From assembly GCA_943324745.2 (NCBI GenBank), contig CALPMT020000019.1, forward strand, positions 1 through 60,123: a stretch of 60,123 bases of DNA, in the 5' to 3' direction. A program made the position numbers and the translations under genes. Numbering within the stretch: the first letter of the stretch is position 1; each line of letters opens with the position of its first letter. The notes under the pieces were generated by a model, which worked only from the letters and a program-made list of their open reading frames with translations, was not told the origin of the DNA and did no database searches. Shown here in pieces: positions 35,272-44,463 of this stretch. The stretch comes from Chitinophaga pinensis. GTDB taxonomy: Bacteria > Bacteroidota > Bacteroidia > Flavobacteriales_D > Crocinitomicaceae.

Positions 35272-36390
35272 TTATGCAAAATGTATATAACGCATTGTTT
35301 TAAAACATAATTCTGTAAATAAGATTTTAGGATTTGCATTTCGATCGATGTGGTAATGTGCATCGTTGAAATGTGTCATAAAATCTTGTATATTATTTCC
35401 AGTAATGAATTTTGAAAATTTAGAAAGGAATTCATCTTCTTCTTTGGAAGTTCTGGTCAGTTGATTTTGCGTATAGTTTTTTAATAGACTTTGACGAAAC
35501 ATGTGTAACGCATATTTCAAATAGGTTTTTTGTTTTTCTTTTCCTAATGCGGCAACTTCATTCGACCAGTCCAACATATCAATCACTGATTTTTTATAAC
35601 TCACACGCATCATTTTAATAAACAAATCGCGATTTTGATCTTTTTCTTCGTGTGTACCAATTAAATCTAATGCTTCAATGTAATTTCCTTCTGCTTGCGC
35701 TGCAATGGATATAGCATCTGAACTTGTTACAGGATTATTTGTAGCTAAATGTTTACTGAGTTCATCGATGGACAAACGTGGAATTTTTACAATTTGTGTT
35801 CTAGATAAAATCGTTTGAAGCATCGCATCTTGTGATTCTGAAAGTAAGATAAATAAAGTGTCTTTTGGTGGTTCTTCTAGAATTTTCAAAAGTTTATTTG
35901 CACATGTAGGATTCATTTCTTCAGCCATCCAAATAACCATCACTTTATACCCCCCTTCAAAGGATTTTAAACTCAATTTTTTGATAATTTCCCCACTCTC
36001 TTCTGTACCAATAATTGGTTTACGACCTTTTTCATCGATGTAACTTGACCATTGATTCAAATTGAAATACGGATTTTCTTTGATCATTTTACGCCATTCA
36101 GGTAAAAAGGCATTACTTCGTTTATCAATTGCTTGAACTACAGGAAATGAAAAATGGAGGTCTGGATGTTGCAATTCTTGAATTTTACGACAAGATGGAC
36201 ATATTCCACAACTATCGTTTACCGATTTTTCTTTACAAAACAAATATTGAACAAAGCTTAATGCTAGGGCTAATCCACCATAACCCGCATTCCCTAAAAA
36301 TAATTGCGCATGACTAATACGATCTTCATTCACCTCTTGTATGAAGTGCTGTTTTAGTTCATCTTGACCAATGATATCTTTAAATTGCAT
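35272..36390 (-). CDS. holB: DNA polymerase III subunit delta'
   Basis: The 372-residue clamp-loader protein starts MQFKDIIGQDELKQHF and SHAQLFLGNAGYGGLALALS, where the P-loop lacks the usual Lys-Thr, as in delta' subunits that do not hydrolyse ATP. A zinc module has Cys52, Cys61, Cys64 and Cys67 (CGICPSC). The sensor and lid regions MNPTCANKLLKILEEPPKDT and SRTQIVKIPRLS match the AAA+ clamp-loader family. It is the last clear core gene before the accessory island to the right. Confidence 0.9.
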   Translation of the reverse strand: MQFKDIIGQDELKQHFIQEVNEDRISHAQLFLGNAGYGGLALALSFVQYLFCKEKSVNDSCGICPSCRKIQELQHPDLHFSFPVVQAIDKRSNAFLPEWRKMIKENPYFNLNQWSSYIDEKGRKPIIGTEESGEIIKKLSLKSFEGGYKVMVIWMAEEMNPTCANKLLKILEEPPKDTLFILLSESQDAMLQTILSRTQIVKIPRLSIDELSKHLATNNPVTSSDAISIAAQAEGNYIEALDLIGTHEEKDQNRDLFIKMMRVSYKKSVIDMLDWSNEVAALGKEKQKTYLKYALHMFRQSLLKNYTQNQLTRTSKEEDEFLSKFSKFITGNNIQDFMTHFNDAHYHIDRNANPKILFTELCFKTMRYIHFA

Positions 36391-36426
36391 AGGTTAAAGG
36401 TAGAAAATTTTTGATATCTTTATTCT

Positions 36427-36663
36427 ATAGAGATTCGTTTTACTACTAAAGAAGAAAGTGAAAAATTACAAGAGGAAACATTTTAAAAACTTTCTCCAGC
36501 AGAACGTGTGATAAAATTTTTACAGTTATCTGCACAATTCATGCAATTTCCAACTACCAAACCTTATGACACTAAAAACAATTTAGTGTTAGAATTGTGG
36601 AAACGAAGTAATAATTTTAATAGATTATCTTCCATATTAAGATTCATCGTAATTTCTGAATGA
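36427..36663 (+). pseudogene. Decayed small conserved gene with an in-frame stop
   Basis: Read from 36427 the frame gives IEIRFTTKEESEKLQEETF, a TAA stop at 36484-36486, then KLSPAERVIKFLQLSAQFMQ and a tail ending at TGA 36661. The pattern resembles a small family of Flavobacteria proteins (about 80-90 residues) beginning with a TKEES..QEE segment and LS..ERF..FL.LS. The nonsense codon, lack of a good start and loss of the usual C-terminal end argue for a relic. It marks the left border of the accessory island. Confidence 0.55.
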
Positions 36664-36670
36664 AAACGAA

Positions 36671-36727
36671 GTACAATTAATTGTACAACAATGTTCAAAT
36701 AATTTAGTTTATAAATTAATTTGAACA
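36671..36727. promoter_or_regulatory. 16-bp palindrome and adjacent inverted repeat
   Basis: GTACAATTAATTGTAC (36671-36686) is a perfect 16-bp palindrome. Immediately right, TGTTCAAAT (36692-36700) and ATTTGAACA (36719-36727) form a 9-bp inverted repeat. Both are upstream of the transglutaminase-like gene and could be a regulator site or a processed hairpin. Confidence 0.4.
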
Positions 36728-36810
36728 CATACTATTTTTATAAATTTTCCGTTAACTATAAAAATTCAAGTCTATGGTACATCAATACATAATTAATAAA
36801 CTTGAAAGAA

Positions 36811-38475
36811 ATGAAAAATTTAATTTTCCTTGCGTTAATTTATATTTCATCCATAAGTTATATATTCAGTAATAATTTATTTCATACATCAATTCCAAAA
36901 GGAAGTATAATTAAAGTATTTGAATATCCTAAAAAGGAAAATCAAATAGAATTATTACGATTATACAAATCAGGAGAGTATGAACATTTAATTTCTATTA
37001 ATCAAGAAAATAAATCTGAATTAGTAAAACGGAATTTAGGAACATATAAAATTATTAGTCATAAGATTGTAATAAATGAACCTACAAGTATTGAATTTAA
37101 AGGTCAATTTAAATCTGGTGAATATTTCATAAATAATGATTTATATAAATCTAAAATTGATTTTTTATTTAATAAAAAAAGGCCAATAATTAAAAATAAA
37201 TCATCCAATAAAACTTTTAAAAAGCCTTATTTTATTGGTTTAAATACAGATGAAATAATATCCAATGATTCCATTGAAAAAGCAATAAATTTAAAAGATT
37301 TAGTAGACTACATTGTAAAAGATATCAATGATGATCGTGAAAAAGTTTTAGCAATTTCAAAATTCATATGTCGTTCAATAGAATATGATTATGATGGATA
37401 TTATAGTAATAAATATTCCCATTATCAAAATGATATTTTAGGAATTTTAGCAAGTAAAAAACGTGTTGCAGTATGTGCTGGTTATGCTTTTATTTTTGAT
37501 TCTTTAGCTAAAATAGCTAAAATAAATACAAAAGAAGTTACGGGGTATACCAAACAAAACTATGGTGATTTTGGTAAACTTGGTGGATTACATGCTTGGA
37601 ATATTGTAACAATTAACAATAAAAAATATTATATCGATGTTACTTGGGCTGATGAACATAAAAACATTGAAATGAAATGGATGTTTGTGGAACCTGAAAT
37701 AATGTTGTTATCTCATTTTCCATTAGATATTAGTGATAATTTATATGATATAAATTACACGAAAAATAACTTTAAAAATAGGGAAGTAGTTTTACCAATA
37801 ATTGCCGGTGCTAAAATCAAGCATTATCCTATGGAAGGATATTATAGAATTAAGTCAAATGAATTAATACTAAAATTCAAATCAAAAGTTAATCTTAATG
37901 TTTCCTGGTTAGATTCTGAAATTTCTGAAATACATTATACTTCTGAAATAAATACGAGAAAAAATAAAAATTATAGTTTTAATAGTATCAATAACATAAC
38001 CACCTATTTAAAAAAGGATACTTTTTATGTGAAAATACCCATAAATAAACAAGAAGTAGCATTGAATATTGAAGTATCAAAAGAGTACACCATTAAATTA
38101 CAGGTTTATAAAGGGGATGAAAAAAGTTTTTATTTATCGAAAATGCAAGAATGGAATGAAGAACATGTAATTGCTTTTACAGCAGGTATTTTAGCTGCAA
38201 TAAAAACTGGTAATACTCAATTTTTAAAGGAAAAATTAAAAGATAAATTTTATCTACTTTATGATAAAAAAGGAAAATGGAAATTGAATGATAAACTGTT
38301 TGTTAATATTTTAAACTGGGATGGATCCGTTAAAGGATTGGTGGAAGTTGACGAATGGAGATTAGAAAACAACCAAATGGTTTTATATAATCGTCATTTT
38401 GTTGAGTTTAATAATAATGATAGAATTTATGTGAACTTTAAAGATAATAAATATGAGTTTTTAAGTTTAAAATAA
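36811..38475 (+). CDS. Secreted transglutaminase-like cysteine protease-fold protein
   Basis: The 554-residue protein (ATG 36811; a TTG lies at 36802) begins with a signal peptide, NLIFLALIYISSISYIF. A transglutaminase-like core follows, with Cys222 in RVAVCAGYAFIF, His261 in GGLHAWNIV and Asp276 in YYIDVTWAD, the complete catalytic triad. The C-terminal half is beta-rich and unknown. Such secreted proteins usually act as peptidases or cross-linkers in the envelope or outside. Base composition is very AT-rich, in line with an acquired island. Two small secreted genes follow on the same strand. Confidence 0.8.
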   Translation: MKNLIFLALIYISSISYIFSNNLFHTSIPKGSIIKVFEYPKKENQIELLRLYKSGEYEHLISINQENKSELVKRNLGTYKIISHKIVINEPTSIEFKGQFKSGEYFINNDLYKSKIDFLFNKKRPIIKNKSSNKTFKKPYFIGLNTDEIISNDSIEKAINLKDLVDYIVKDINDDREKVLAISKFICRSIEYDYDGYYSNKYSHYQNDILGILASKKRVAVCAGYAFIFDSLAKIAKINTKEVTGYTKQNYGDFGKLGGLHAWNIVTINNKKYYIDVTWADEHKNIEMKWMFVEPEIMLLSHFPLDISDNLYDINYTKNNFKNREVVLPIIAGAKIKHYPMEGYYRIKSNELILKFKSKVNLNVSWLDSEISEIHYTSEINTRKNKNYSFNSINNITTYLKKDTFYVKIPINKQEVALNIEVSKEYTIKLQVYKGDEKSFYLSKMQEWNEEHVIAFTAGILAAIKTGNTQFLKEKLKDKFYLLYDKKGKWKLNDKLFVNILNWDGSVKGLVEVDEWRLENNQMVLYNRHFVEFNNNDRIYVNFKDNKYEFLSLK

Positions 38476-38530
38476 TTTATTAAATAATATAATAAAACAC
38501 TTAAAATTAAGGCATTTAATTTATAAAATC

Positions 38531-39220
38531 ATGAAAAATATACTATTTGTAACCTTTGTAATATTGATTCATTTTCTTCCATTTTCTCAAAATTATATTG
38601 ATAAAGTTTTCATAAATATTTTGAATAATTATAGAACGTTAAATGGTATCAATGAAGTAGTATTTGATTTTCAACATTATGATTCAAAAATTATTACAAA
38701 CAGTTATAATGTATTGGTTTATATTACGAATGAATCGAAGGATACTTCTTATAAGTGGGTAAAATGTACAAGTGACTTAAAAATAATTCCAAAATATAAT
38801 GATAGAAACACAAGTCAATTATTTGTAGCAGTAGACTCAATACCGTTAGATTCCATTTATGATGATTCTAAATTACCCTTACATTATTTATCTGATTCGT
38901 TTAATTATAAATCGCCAATTACGGTAATAAGATACTTTGATAGTCTCGCTCTCCATAAAGTTTTTAAAACGCTTATTTTATCTAAAGAAAATGAATCAAT
39001 CCTTTTATCAAATTATCAATTCTTTTTTCAATTAAATATAACTCTATCTAAAAATAAGTTAAATAGGATATTCACTATCAAAGCATTTGAAATTGTAGAT
39101 GAAAAGAATGCTTCTATATCATCTGATTATGGATATGTAATTTATAAAGGGAATTTCAATAAGTTAAAACCATATATCGTTGATGAGTTTACCAAAAAAT
39201 TACTTTATACAAGTAAGTAG
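38531..39220 (+). CDS. Secreted protein of unknown function
   Basis: The 229-residue protein has a signal peptide (MKNILFVTFVILIHFLPFSQ). After it, IDKVFINILNNYRTLNGINE looks like the first helix of CAP/SCP domains, and the next gene has a similar start. The rest does not show the CAP histidine and glutamate residues, so the relation is weak. It lies 55 bp downstream of the transglutaminase-like gene. Confidence 0.5.
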   Translation: MKNILFVTFVILIHFLPFSQNYIDKVFINILNNYRTLNGINEVVFDFQHYDSKIITNSYNVLVYITNESKDTSYKWVKCTSDLKIIPKYNDRNTSQLFVAVDSIPLDSIYDDSKLPLHYLSDSFNYKSPITVIRYFDSLALHKVFKTLILSKENESILLSNYQFFFQLNITLSKNKLNRIFTIKAFEIVDEKNASISSDYGYVIYKGNFNKLKPYIVDEFTKKLLYTSK

Positions 39221-39259
39221 TTTACATCGTTTTTTAAAAAACTTTAAAAAATTAAATTT

Positions 39260-39757
39260 ATGAGTCTTGTTAACGAAATAGTCGATGATTTGAAAATATT
39301 TTCAAAAAAAAAGTTATCAAACATTCTAATTTTGATAGTTTTATGCATTTCAAGTCATATAAATGGATTAAGCCAATATCAATATGAAGATAAAGCAACA
39401 GAAAGATTCATATATGCTATTCGAGAATATAGAGTCATTTTAGGAATTGAAGATTCATTTGATAAAAACATTAGAAAAGCAGAAGTAGACTCTACATGGA
39501 CAATATATATTGAAGATAGTGTTCAGGTATCAGATGAAATTGAATTAGCAGTATTATTTGGAGTTGAAGCTAAAAAAATGAATGATGTAGTTTCTGAAGC
39601 GTATGCTAACGAAATGTTTAATCGATTAATAGAGAATAATTGCCTATTTAAAGAATTTTGTATGTCTTTAGTTTTACCTAAAAGTATAATATATTGTTTG
39701 ACTAGATACACCGGAAAAGATTCTTATTACTTATTTACAATTTTAACTAAGAAATAG
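39260..39757 (+). CDS. Secreted or membrane-anchored protein of unknown function
   Basis: The 165-residue protein has a basic N-terminus and a hydrophobic segment (NILILIVLCISSHINGLS), either a long signal peptide or an anchor. The following ERFIYAIREYRVILGIEDSF parallels FINILNNYRTLNGINE in the gene before it, which suggests the two are distant paralogues. No catalytic motif is visible. It is 39 bp downstream of that gene. Confidence 0.5.
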   Translation: MSLVNEIVDDLKIFSKKKLSNILILIVLCISSHINGLSQYQYEDKATERFIYAIREYRVILGIEDSFDKNIRKAEVDSTWTIYIEDSVQVSDEIELAVLFGVEAKKMNDVVSEAYANEMFNRLIENNCLFKEFCMSLVLPKSIIYCLTRYTGKDSYYLFTILTKK

Positions 39758-39930
39758 AAGTTAAAAATAAAGTAATTCAGTATATCCCTAAAATCAATAT
39801 TAGCTTTCATTTTAGAAAAAACAAATTTTCTAGCACAGAAAAAGTTACTTAAAAAAAGCAACACTAATATTTATCTTAAATCAATTTTAAGAAAATAGGT
39901 TTTTAAATATCATTAAAAAATAGTGAAATT

Positions 39931-40833
39931 ATGAATCATTCGGAAAGTAGCTACGAAGATTTGAAATTCGTGAACGGCAAAACACCAAAAACATTAAGTA
40001 AAGAAGGTATAATAATACTTTCAAAAATTTTTGAATTGACAAATTTTCATAATATAAACACCCGATATTCTTTAAATGAATTTCTAACTAGAATTTTTAT
40101 TTCTTTTGATCTTCCTTTAAATCATTTCATTGATAATTATTTTAAAACTGGCGTTATTTTTCAAGTTGAAAGTAATCAAGGGAAATTGATTATTGATGTT
40201 AATTTGTTACAAGAATTAATAGGCTTAACAAATGGTTTAAATTTCAAATTTAATTATGTTGGTACAACAGAAGAATTTCTTTGTCAGAATGGTCTGTCTC
40301 ATTGGCCAAAAAATTTTAGTCCGAAGGTTAAACGTTCATTAAAAGAGTTAGATCTTCAAGTGTTAAAACATGCTCATACAGTGGCTCAATTTTTTACAGA
40401 TAAAATAGAAGAAAGATTTTTTGATAAGTTACCTCTTCGAAAAAAACAGTTTTGTAGGACGGAAATATCATTTGAATGTATGGAGATTAAAAGCGCTGTA
40501 ATTTACCGTCCACTGAAAACACTTCCATTAAAAACACTTCTTTTTATCCGAGAAAGTATAGGGGATAAAAAGCTGGATACCTCTACTAGTTTTTTAGAAG
40601 ATACAACAATAGATGAACGTCTTGAGGAAATAATTATAATTGCCTATGGAATTAAAAATGGATTCATCGATTGGAACGGATCTATGGTAGATTACTTACA
40701 GTATGTTGACCCTTATTATTTTATTAGTTTTACTGCCATAATGGACGTTTATTTAGACGCAATCACATTCGTGGATCTTTACCATTTTTGGAACATGTAT
40801 GAATGGATAGATTTATTACCTTATCATACGTAA
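39931..40833 (+). CDS. Unknown protein of the accessory island
   Basis: The 300-residue protein is soluble, without signal peptide or membrane helix. It mixes helical stretches (LKELDLQVLKHAHTVAQFFT, TLPLKTLLFIRESIGDKKLD) with an aromatic, acidic end (YLQYVDPYYFISFTAIMDVY). No family is recognised. It is convergent with the WYL regulator gene, 27 bp away. Confidence 0.5.
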   Translation: MNHSESSYEDLKFVNGKTPKTLSKEGIIILSKIFELTNFHNINTRYSLNEFLTRIFISFDLPLNHFIDNYFKTGVIFQVESNQGKLIIDVNLLQELIGLTNGLNFKFNYVGTTEEFLCQNGLSHWPKNFSPKVKRSLKELDLQVLKHAHTVAQFFTDKIEERFFDKLPLRKKQFCRTEISFECMEIKSAVIYRPLKTLPLKTLLFIRESIGDKKLDTSTSFLEDTTIDERLEEIIIIAYGIKNGFIDWNGSMVDYLQYVDPYYFISFTAIMDVYLDAITFVDLYHFWNMYEWIDLLPYHT

Positions 40834-40860
40834 AAAAGTATTGATTTAGATACATACTAA

Positions 40861-41955
40861 TTATCCAAACCGAACGTCTTCGTCAAGTTCTTTCGGTTCG
40901 ATATTACGTAAGTTCTCAACCCCCCATTGTCTGATTTGTCTGACCACTTCTGGTCCAATATGAATAAAATATTCAAACCTCATCCAACCATTTTCTAATT
41001 GAATTGCCTTTTGTGATGCATGCATTGGAGAAGAAATAAGGTATTTTTGGTTATTATATCGTGGACCATTTTTCAACTCAAACGATACATTTTGTGGTCC
41101 TTTTAGGTTATCCTTGAAGACACCAACACAATCTTTCCAATATGTTTTCGGATTAAAATCTCTAGGAATTTCATACTTTTTAGAATCAAAAGAATCTGTA
41201 ATCTTAATTACTCGATCAATACTAAATGGGAATACTTCGTTTTTACCAGGATCGAAAGCAATCAAATACCATCGTTTATTATGTTCTTTCAATAAATATG
41301 GCTCTGCGTGTGTAACCGTTATTATCTCGTCTACTTGAAAAGAACGATACGTAAATTCAACCGTTTTTAGTTTTTGACTAATAACATTATAAAAATCAGA
41401 CATGTTTTTAGCAACCTTATTAGTTATTAGGTCCGAAAAAACATTTTTCCCCCAACCACTATAAACCTCATCTGTGGTTTCAAAATCAATGAAAGGTCTA
41501 ATATCTTGTATTTTTTTATTTTCTTCAGCTAATAAATCTTCTATTGAAATATTTAACATCTCTTCCAATTCTTCCATGAATGTCAACCCTTTGTATTTTT
41601 TAAGTGTAATTGCCCATCTAATTAAGTCGGTAATTCCATCCGAACCACCATTTTTTAATTGAGTTTGTTCAAGTTCGTTGTTAAAAAAATACAAATAATT
41701 TTTGCCTTGTTTTTCACGAATAAGACATTCATCCAGTACTAACTTATTCAATAAATTTCTAATCGTATTATCTATAATCCTTGTTTCACCTTTAAAGGAG
41801 CGCGTCATTTTTCTACCGTCTACATGTTGTTCCCAAAAAGTTTCTACATCAAGTACAGAAACTCCATTTGGTTTGGAAGCGATAAATTTTAAAATGTCTA
41901 TAATTTTTATTAGTGGTAAACTGGCAAATTTTCTAATTAATTTTTCATGAATCAT
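40861..41955 (-). CDS. WYL-domain transcriptional regulator
   Basis: The 364-residue protein has an N-terminal winged-helix region (IIDILKFIASKPNGVSVLDV, IDNTIRNLLNKLVLDECLI) and a WYL domain with KRWYLIAFDPGKNEVFPFSI (Trp229-Tyr230-Leu231) and the DRV strand. A C-terminal extension contains WMRFEYFIHIGPEVVRQIRQ, the usual WCX-like end. WYL regulators sense nucleic acid or nucleotide ligands and often control phage-defence loci. It is 54 bp downstream of the NADAR gene on the same strand, so the pair may be co-transcribed. Confidence 0.85.
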   Translation of the reverse strand: MIHEKLIRKFASLPLIKIIDILKFIASKPNGVSVLDVETFWEQHVDGRKMTRSFKGETRIIDNTIRNLLNKLVLDECLIREKQGKNYLYFFNNELEQTQLKNGGSDGITDLIRWAITLKKYKGLTFMEELEEMLNISIEDLLAEENKKIQDIRPFIDFETTDEVYSGWGKNVFSDLITNKVAKNMSDFYNVISQKLKTVEFTYRSFQVDEIITVTHAEPYLLKEHNKRWYLIAFDPGKNEVFPFSIDRVIKITDSFDSKKYEIPRDFNPKTYWKDCVGVFKDNLKGPQNVSFELKNGPRYNNQKYLISSPMHASQKAIQLENGWMRFEYFIHIGPEVVRQIRQWGVENLRNIEPKELDEDVRFG

Positions 41956-42009
41956 AATTCTTCGTAATAGCTTATAATTTAAGCTATTAAATTATTCTTT
42001 TTTTTTTAA

Positions 42010-42477
42010 TTAATTGTTAAAATATTTAATTTTCGCTCTTATTTCCATAAGAATTTTACCAACTATATTCATTCCTGTCCATTGCTCGTCGATGATTGTC
42101 ATTCCCCAGAATAAATCTTCTGTATTGTAATGTTGTTTACGGAAAAGTACTAAATTCATATTATCAGTAGATAATAATTTTAATTGCATCATTTTATTTT
42201 GATCGAATTTTAATTGCATCGCTGTTCTTAAATTTTCAATATCTAACGAAGACATCGGTTCTACTACCGTATAAATAGATAAATTTGATGCTAACAAGTT
42301 TGATTTAAAAATCCCCTTTTCATTTCGAATTTTTTGTCTAATACATTCATCGTTAAAACGCATAGCTTGAAATAATTTTTCAGCAGAATCCCATTCCTCA
42401 CCCTTATAAATAATCTTACATGGACTCATATTACCCAACCAGTTTAGTGAGGTAAAGGTTTTTGTGTTTTCGTTCAT
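42010..42477 (-). CDS. NADAR-family protein (DUF1768)
   Basis: The 155-residue protein fits the NADAR/ribofuranosyl-N-glycosidase fold: LNWLGNMSPCKIIYKGEEWD, SAEKLFQAMRF, then IRNEKGIFKSNLLAS, MQLKFDQNKMMQLKLLSTDN, DLFWGMTIIDEQWTGMNIVG and KILMEIRAKI. Every block of the family is present in order. Some NADAR proteins have been shown to remove ADP-ribose from guanine bases, acting as antitoxins to DarT-type toxins. Others may act on riboflavin precursors. No DarT gene is adjacent, so the target here is open. Confidence 0.85.
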   Translation of the reverse strand: MNENTKTFTSLNWLGNMSPCKIIYKGEEWDSAEKLFQAMRFNDECIRQKIRNEKGIFKSNLLASNLSIYTVVEPMSSLDIENLRTAMQLKFDQNKMMQLKLLSTDNMNLVLFRKQHYNTEDLFWGMTIIDEQWTGMNIVGKILMEIRAKIKYFNN

Positions 42478-42693
42478 ATTTAACTAGTTTTTTACAGACA
42501 AAGTAAATACTAGGTGTTGCTTTTTATTAGTAATCAATAGTGATATAATAATTGGTTTTTTAAGAAATAAAAAAACTATATATTCTACTTACTTTATATT
42601 GATCTTTGAGAAAAAAACACTAATATAAAAACTCCAACTATTTGGAATAATATATATTAATTTATAATTTAGAAGATAAATAAAAATAAAATT

Positions 42694-43494
42694 ATGTTAC
42701 AACCTAATCAATTAAAGCAATATATTTCTTTAGGTAATTCACCTGGGTTTTTTGGATATGGGAAATGGGAAAGTGAAATTTATATTTTAGGTATTGAAGA
42801 AGCGGGATGTTATTCAGAGGAATTAATTCAAAGTAAAATTGACAATTACTTTCATTTAGAATTCGGTGATGATGGTTTATTTGATAATAGAAGATTTCAG
42901 TATAATCTTGTTGATTTAATGGATCCTAATTTAAAAAATTATGCTGACTTCTATGATGGAAATATGCGTCAAGGTGGTTATGTTCAAAAAGTCTCTACTC
43001 TTCTAAAAGTATTAGAAAATTCAGAAATAGAAACCTATAATTATGTTCAAAATTTATTAGGTTCAGTAGATAGTAATCATACTTTGATAGAAATTTTACC
43101 TCTACCCTGTCCTACAGTTAAACATTGGTTCTATCCTAATTGGGTTGACTGTCAATTATTACCATTTATGAGCTCAAAAAGATTATATAAAAATGAAATA
43201 ATCAAGATAAGAAGTTCATTCATAAAAACAAAAATAGAAACAAGTGAAGAAAAAAAGTTAATTCTTTTTCTAGCAGATGGAAGAGATAAAGTAAATTATT
43301 GGAATCAAATATCCCCTGTTCAGATTTCTGATTATAATGTTATTAATGGTATTAGGTATCATATATCTGCCACTAGAAAAATGTATGTTGTTTTACCTTT
43401 TCCAGGTTCACGTGCTAGTAACGGTATTTTTAACTCTGAAGTGGAAATAATTAATATTGCAACAGAAATACAACAAATGTTTGATAATTTATAA
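42694..43494 (+). CDS. Protein with uracil-DNA-glycosylase-like motifs
   Basis: The 266-residue protein contains ESEIYILGIEEAGCYSEEL near residue 30, an FQYNLVDLM block, IEILPLPCPTVKHWFYPNW near residue 128 and VVLPFPGSRASNGIF near residue 231. The spacing of a strand-loop motif (ILGIEEAG), an aromatic stacking segment and a C-terminal proline-serine loop recalls the UDG superfamily, but the match is loose. It is divergent from the NADAR gene. If it is a glycosylase, the two neighbours would both act on modified bases. Confidence 0.4.
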   Translation: MLQPNQLKQYISLGNSPGFFGYGKWESEIYILGIEEAGCYSEELIQSKIDNYFHLEFGDDGLFDNRRFQYNLVDLMDPNLKNYADFYDGNMRQGGYVQKVSTLLKVLENSEIETYNYVQNLLGSVDSNHTLIEILPLPCPTVKHWFYPNWVDCQLLPFMSSKRLYKNEIIKIRSSFIKTKIETSEEKKLILFLADGRDKVNYWNQISPVQISDYNVINGIRYHISATRKMYVVLPFPGSRASNGIFNSEVEIINIATEIQQMFDNL

Positions 43495-43533
43495 AATCCA
43501 TTTTTACAAAATAACATAAACAACCCTTAAATA

Positions 43534-43588
43534 AATACCTTTGTATACCAGTTAGTTAAATATTCAACTAGTTTACAAAGGTATTTTT
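43534..43588 (+). terminator. Intrinsic terminator after the glycosylase-like gene
   Basis: AATACCTTTGTA (43534-43545) pairs with TACAAAGGTATT (43574-43585) over 12 bp, followed by a T run to 43589. The loop is long (28 nt) and partly self-complementary. It ends at the stop codon of the convergent neighbour. Confidence 0.65.
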
Positions 43589-44329
43589 TCAATCCCCCTT
43601 AACCCTCGAATATAAATTTACTATATCTCCAAATCCTGCTTGACTTTGAAAATAAAAGTCCGGAAAAACTTGAAATTCTTCACTTATATTCATGTTACGT
43701 GCTTCAGCGGTGCTTGCAATAATCTCTTGAACACCTAAAAGGTCTAAATTAATCCCTCGAAAATGAATAAACGAATCCATTGTTCTGTTTAAAGTTAAGA
43801 GAGGAACTTTAATATTGTTTTGAATAAATCTTTGATACACCTTTTCATTTTCACAACGAACAAGTAATACATACAAATTATCTTTTTTTATTAGGTGTAT
43901 TTTACCTAATTGTTCCATATATCTCTTTTCTATATCTGCTTTCTTTTTTGCATACTCTTCTATTGCAGAAGAGAGAAAAATTTCTTGTAGATAATTATCT
44001 TTAAACGAATCATAATCTATAGGAGTAAGTTCTTCTTTTTCAAAATTTAAATCCTTATTGATGTCCATTGAAAAAACTAAATCATAAGTGGTAGCAATTT
44101 CAAATTCTGCAACATCTGTAAAAATGAAAAAATTAGGTTTTAATTTCGAAGGTTGAGTTTCCCAATAATGGACAGCACAATAACCTAAAAAACAATTATT
44201 TTCAACATAAATCATTTCTGTTTCCGCACCAGAAGAAGGATACCAACAAACAGTTAAATCTTCCGGTAAGGATGCGATTGCTGTTTCGCTAATTTCAGGA
44301 AACAAAGACTGTAAATTATTCTTTTTCAT
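43589..44329 (-). CDS. Unknown cytoplasmic protein
   Basis: From the ATG at 44329 the protein has 246 residues. It contains LTVCWYPSSGAETEMIYVEN and NFFIFTDVAEFEIATTYDLV, then a charged helix, EEYAKKKADIEKRYMEQLGK. No family is named with confidence. The WYPSSG.D-like motif occurs in uncharacterised Bacteroidota proteins. It lies downstream of the PcfJ-domain gene on the same strand with a 134-bp gap. Confidence 0.5.
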   Translation of the reverse strand: MKKNNLQSLFPEISETAIASLPEDLTVCWYPSSGAETEMIYVENNCFLGYCAVHYWETQPSKLKPNFFIFTDVAEFEIATTYDLVFSMDINKDLNFEKEELTPIDYDSFKDNYLQEIFLSSAIEEYAKKKADIEKRYMEQLGKIHLIKKDNLYVLLVRCENEKVYQRFIQNNIKVPLLTLNRTMDSFIHFRGINLDLLGVQEIIASTAEARNMNISEEFQVFPDFYFQSQAGFGDIVNLYSRVKGD

Positions 44330-44463
44330 AAACACAATTTTTAATTTAACACTTTAAGGTAATTATTCAAGTCTATTCTTTATAGTTTGTATTAATTCAC
44401 TTTTTAATTGCAACAACTTCATTTTAAATGAACTAGATGTATTCTAATTTATTAATAATTCAT

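Noticed and set aside
42010..42477. NADAR gene as the antitoxin of a DarT toxin
   Set aside because: No DarT-like gene is adjacent. The only ADP-ribosyltransferase-like candidate lies 13 kb away with a different fold pattern, so no pair is claimed.
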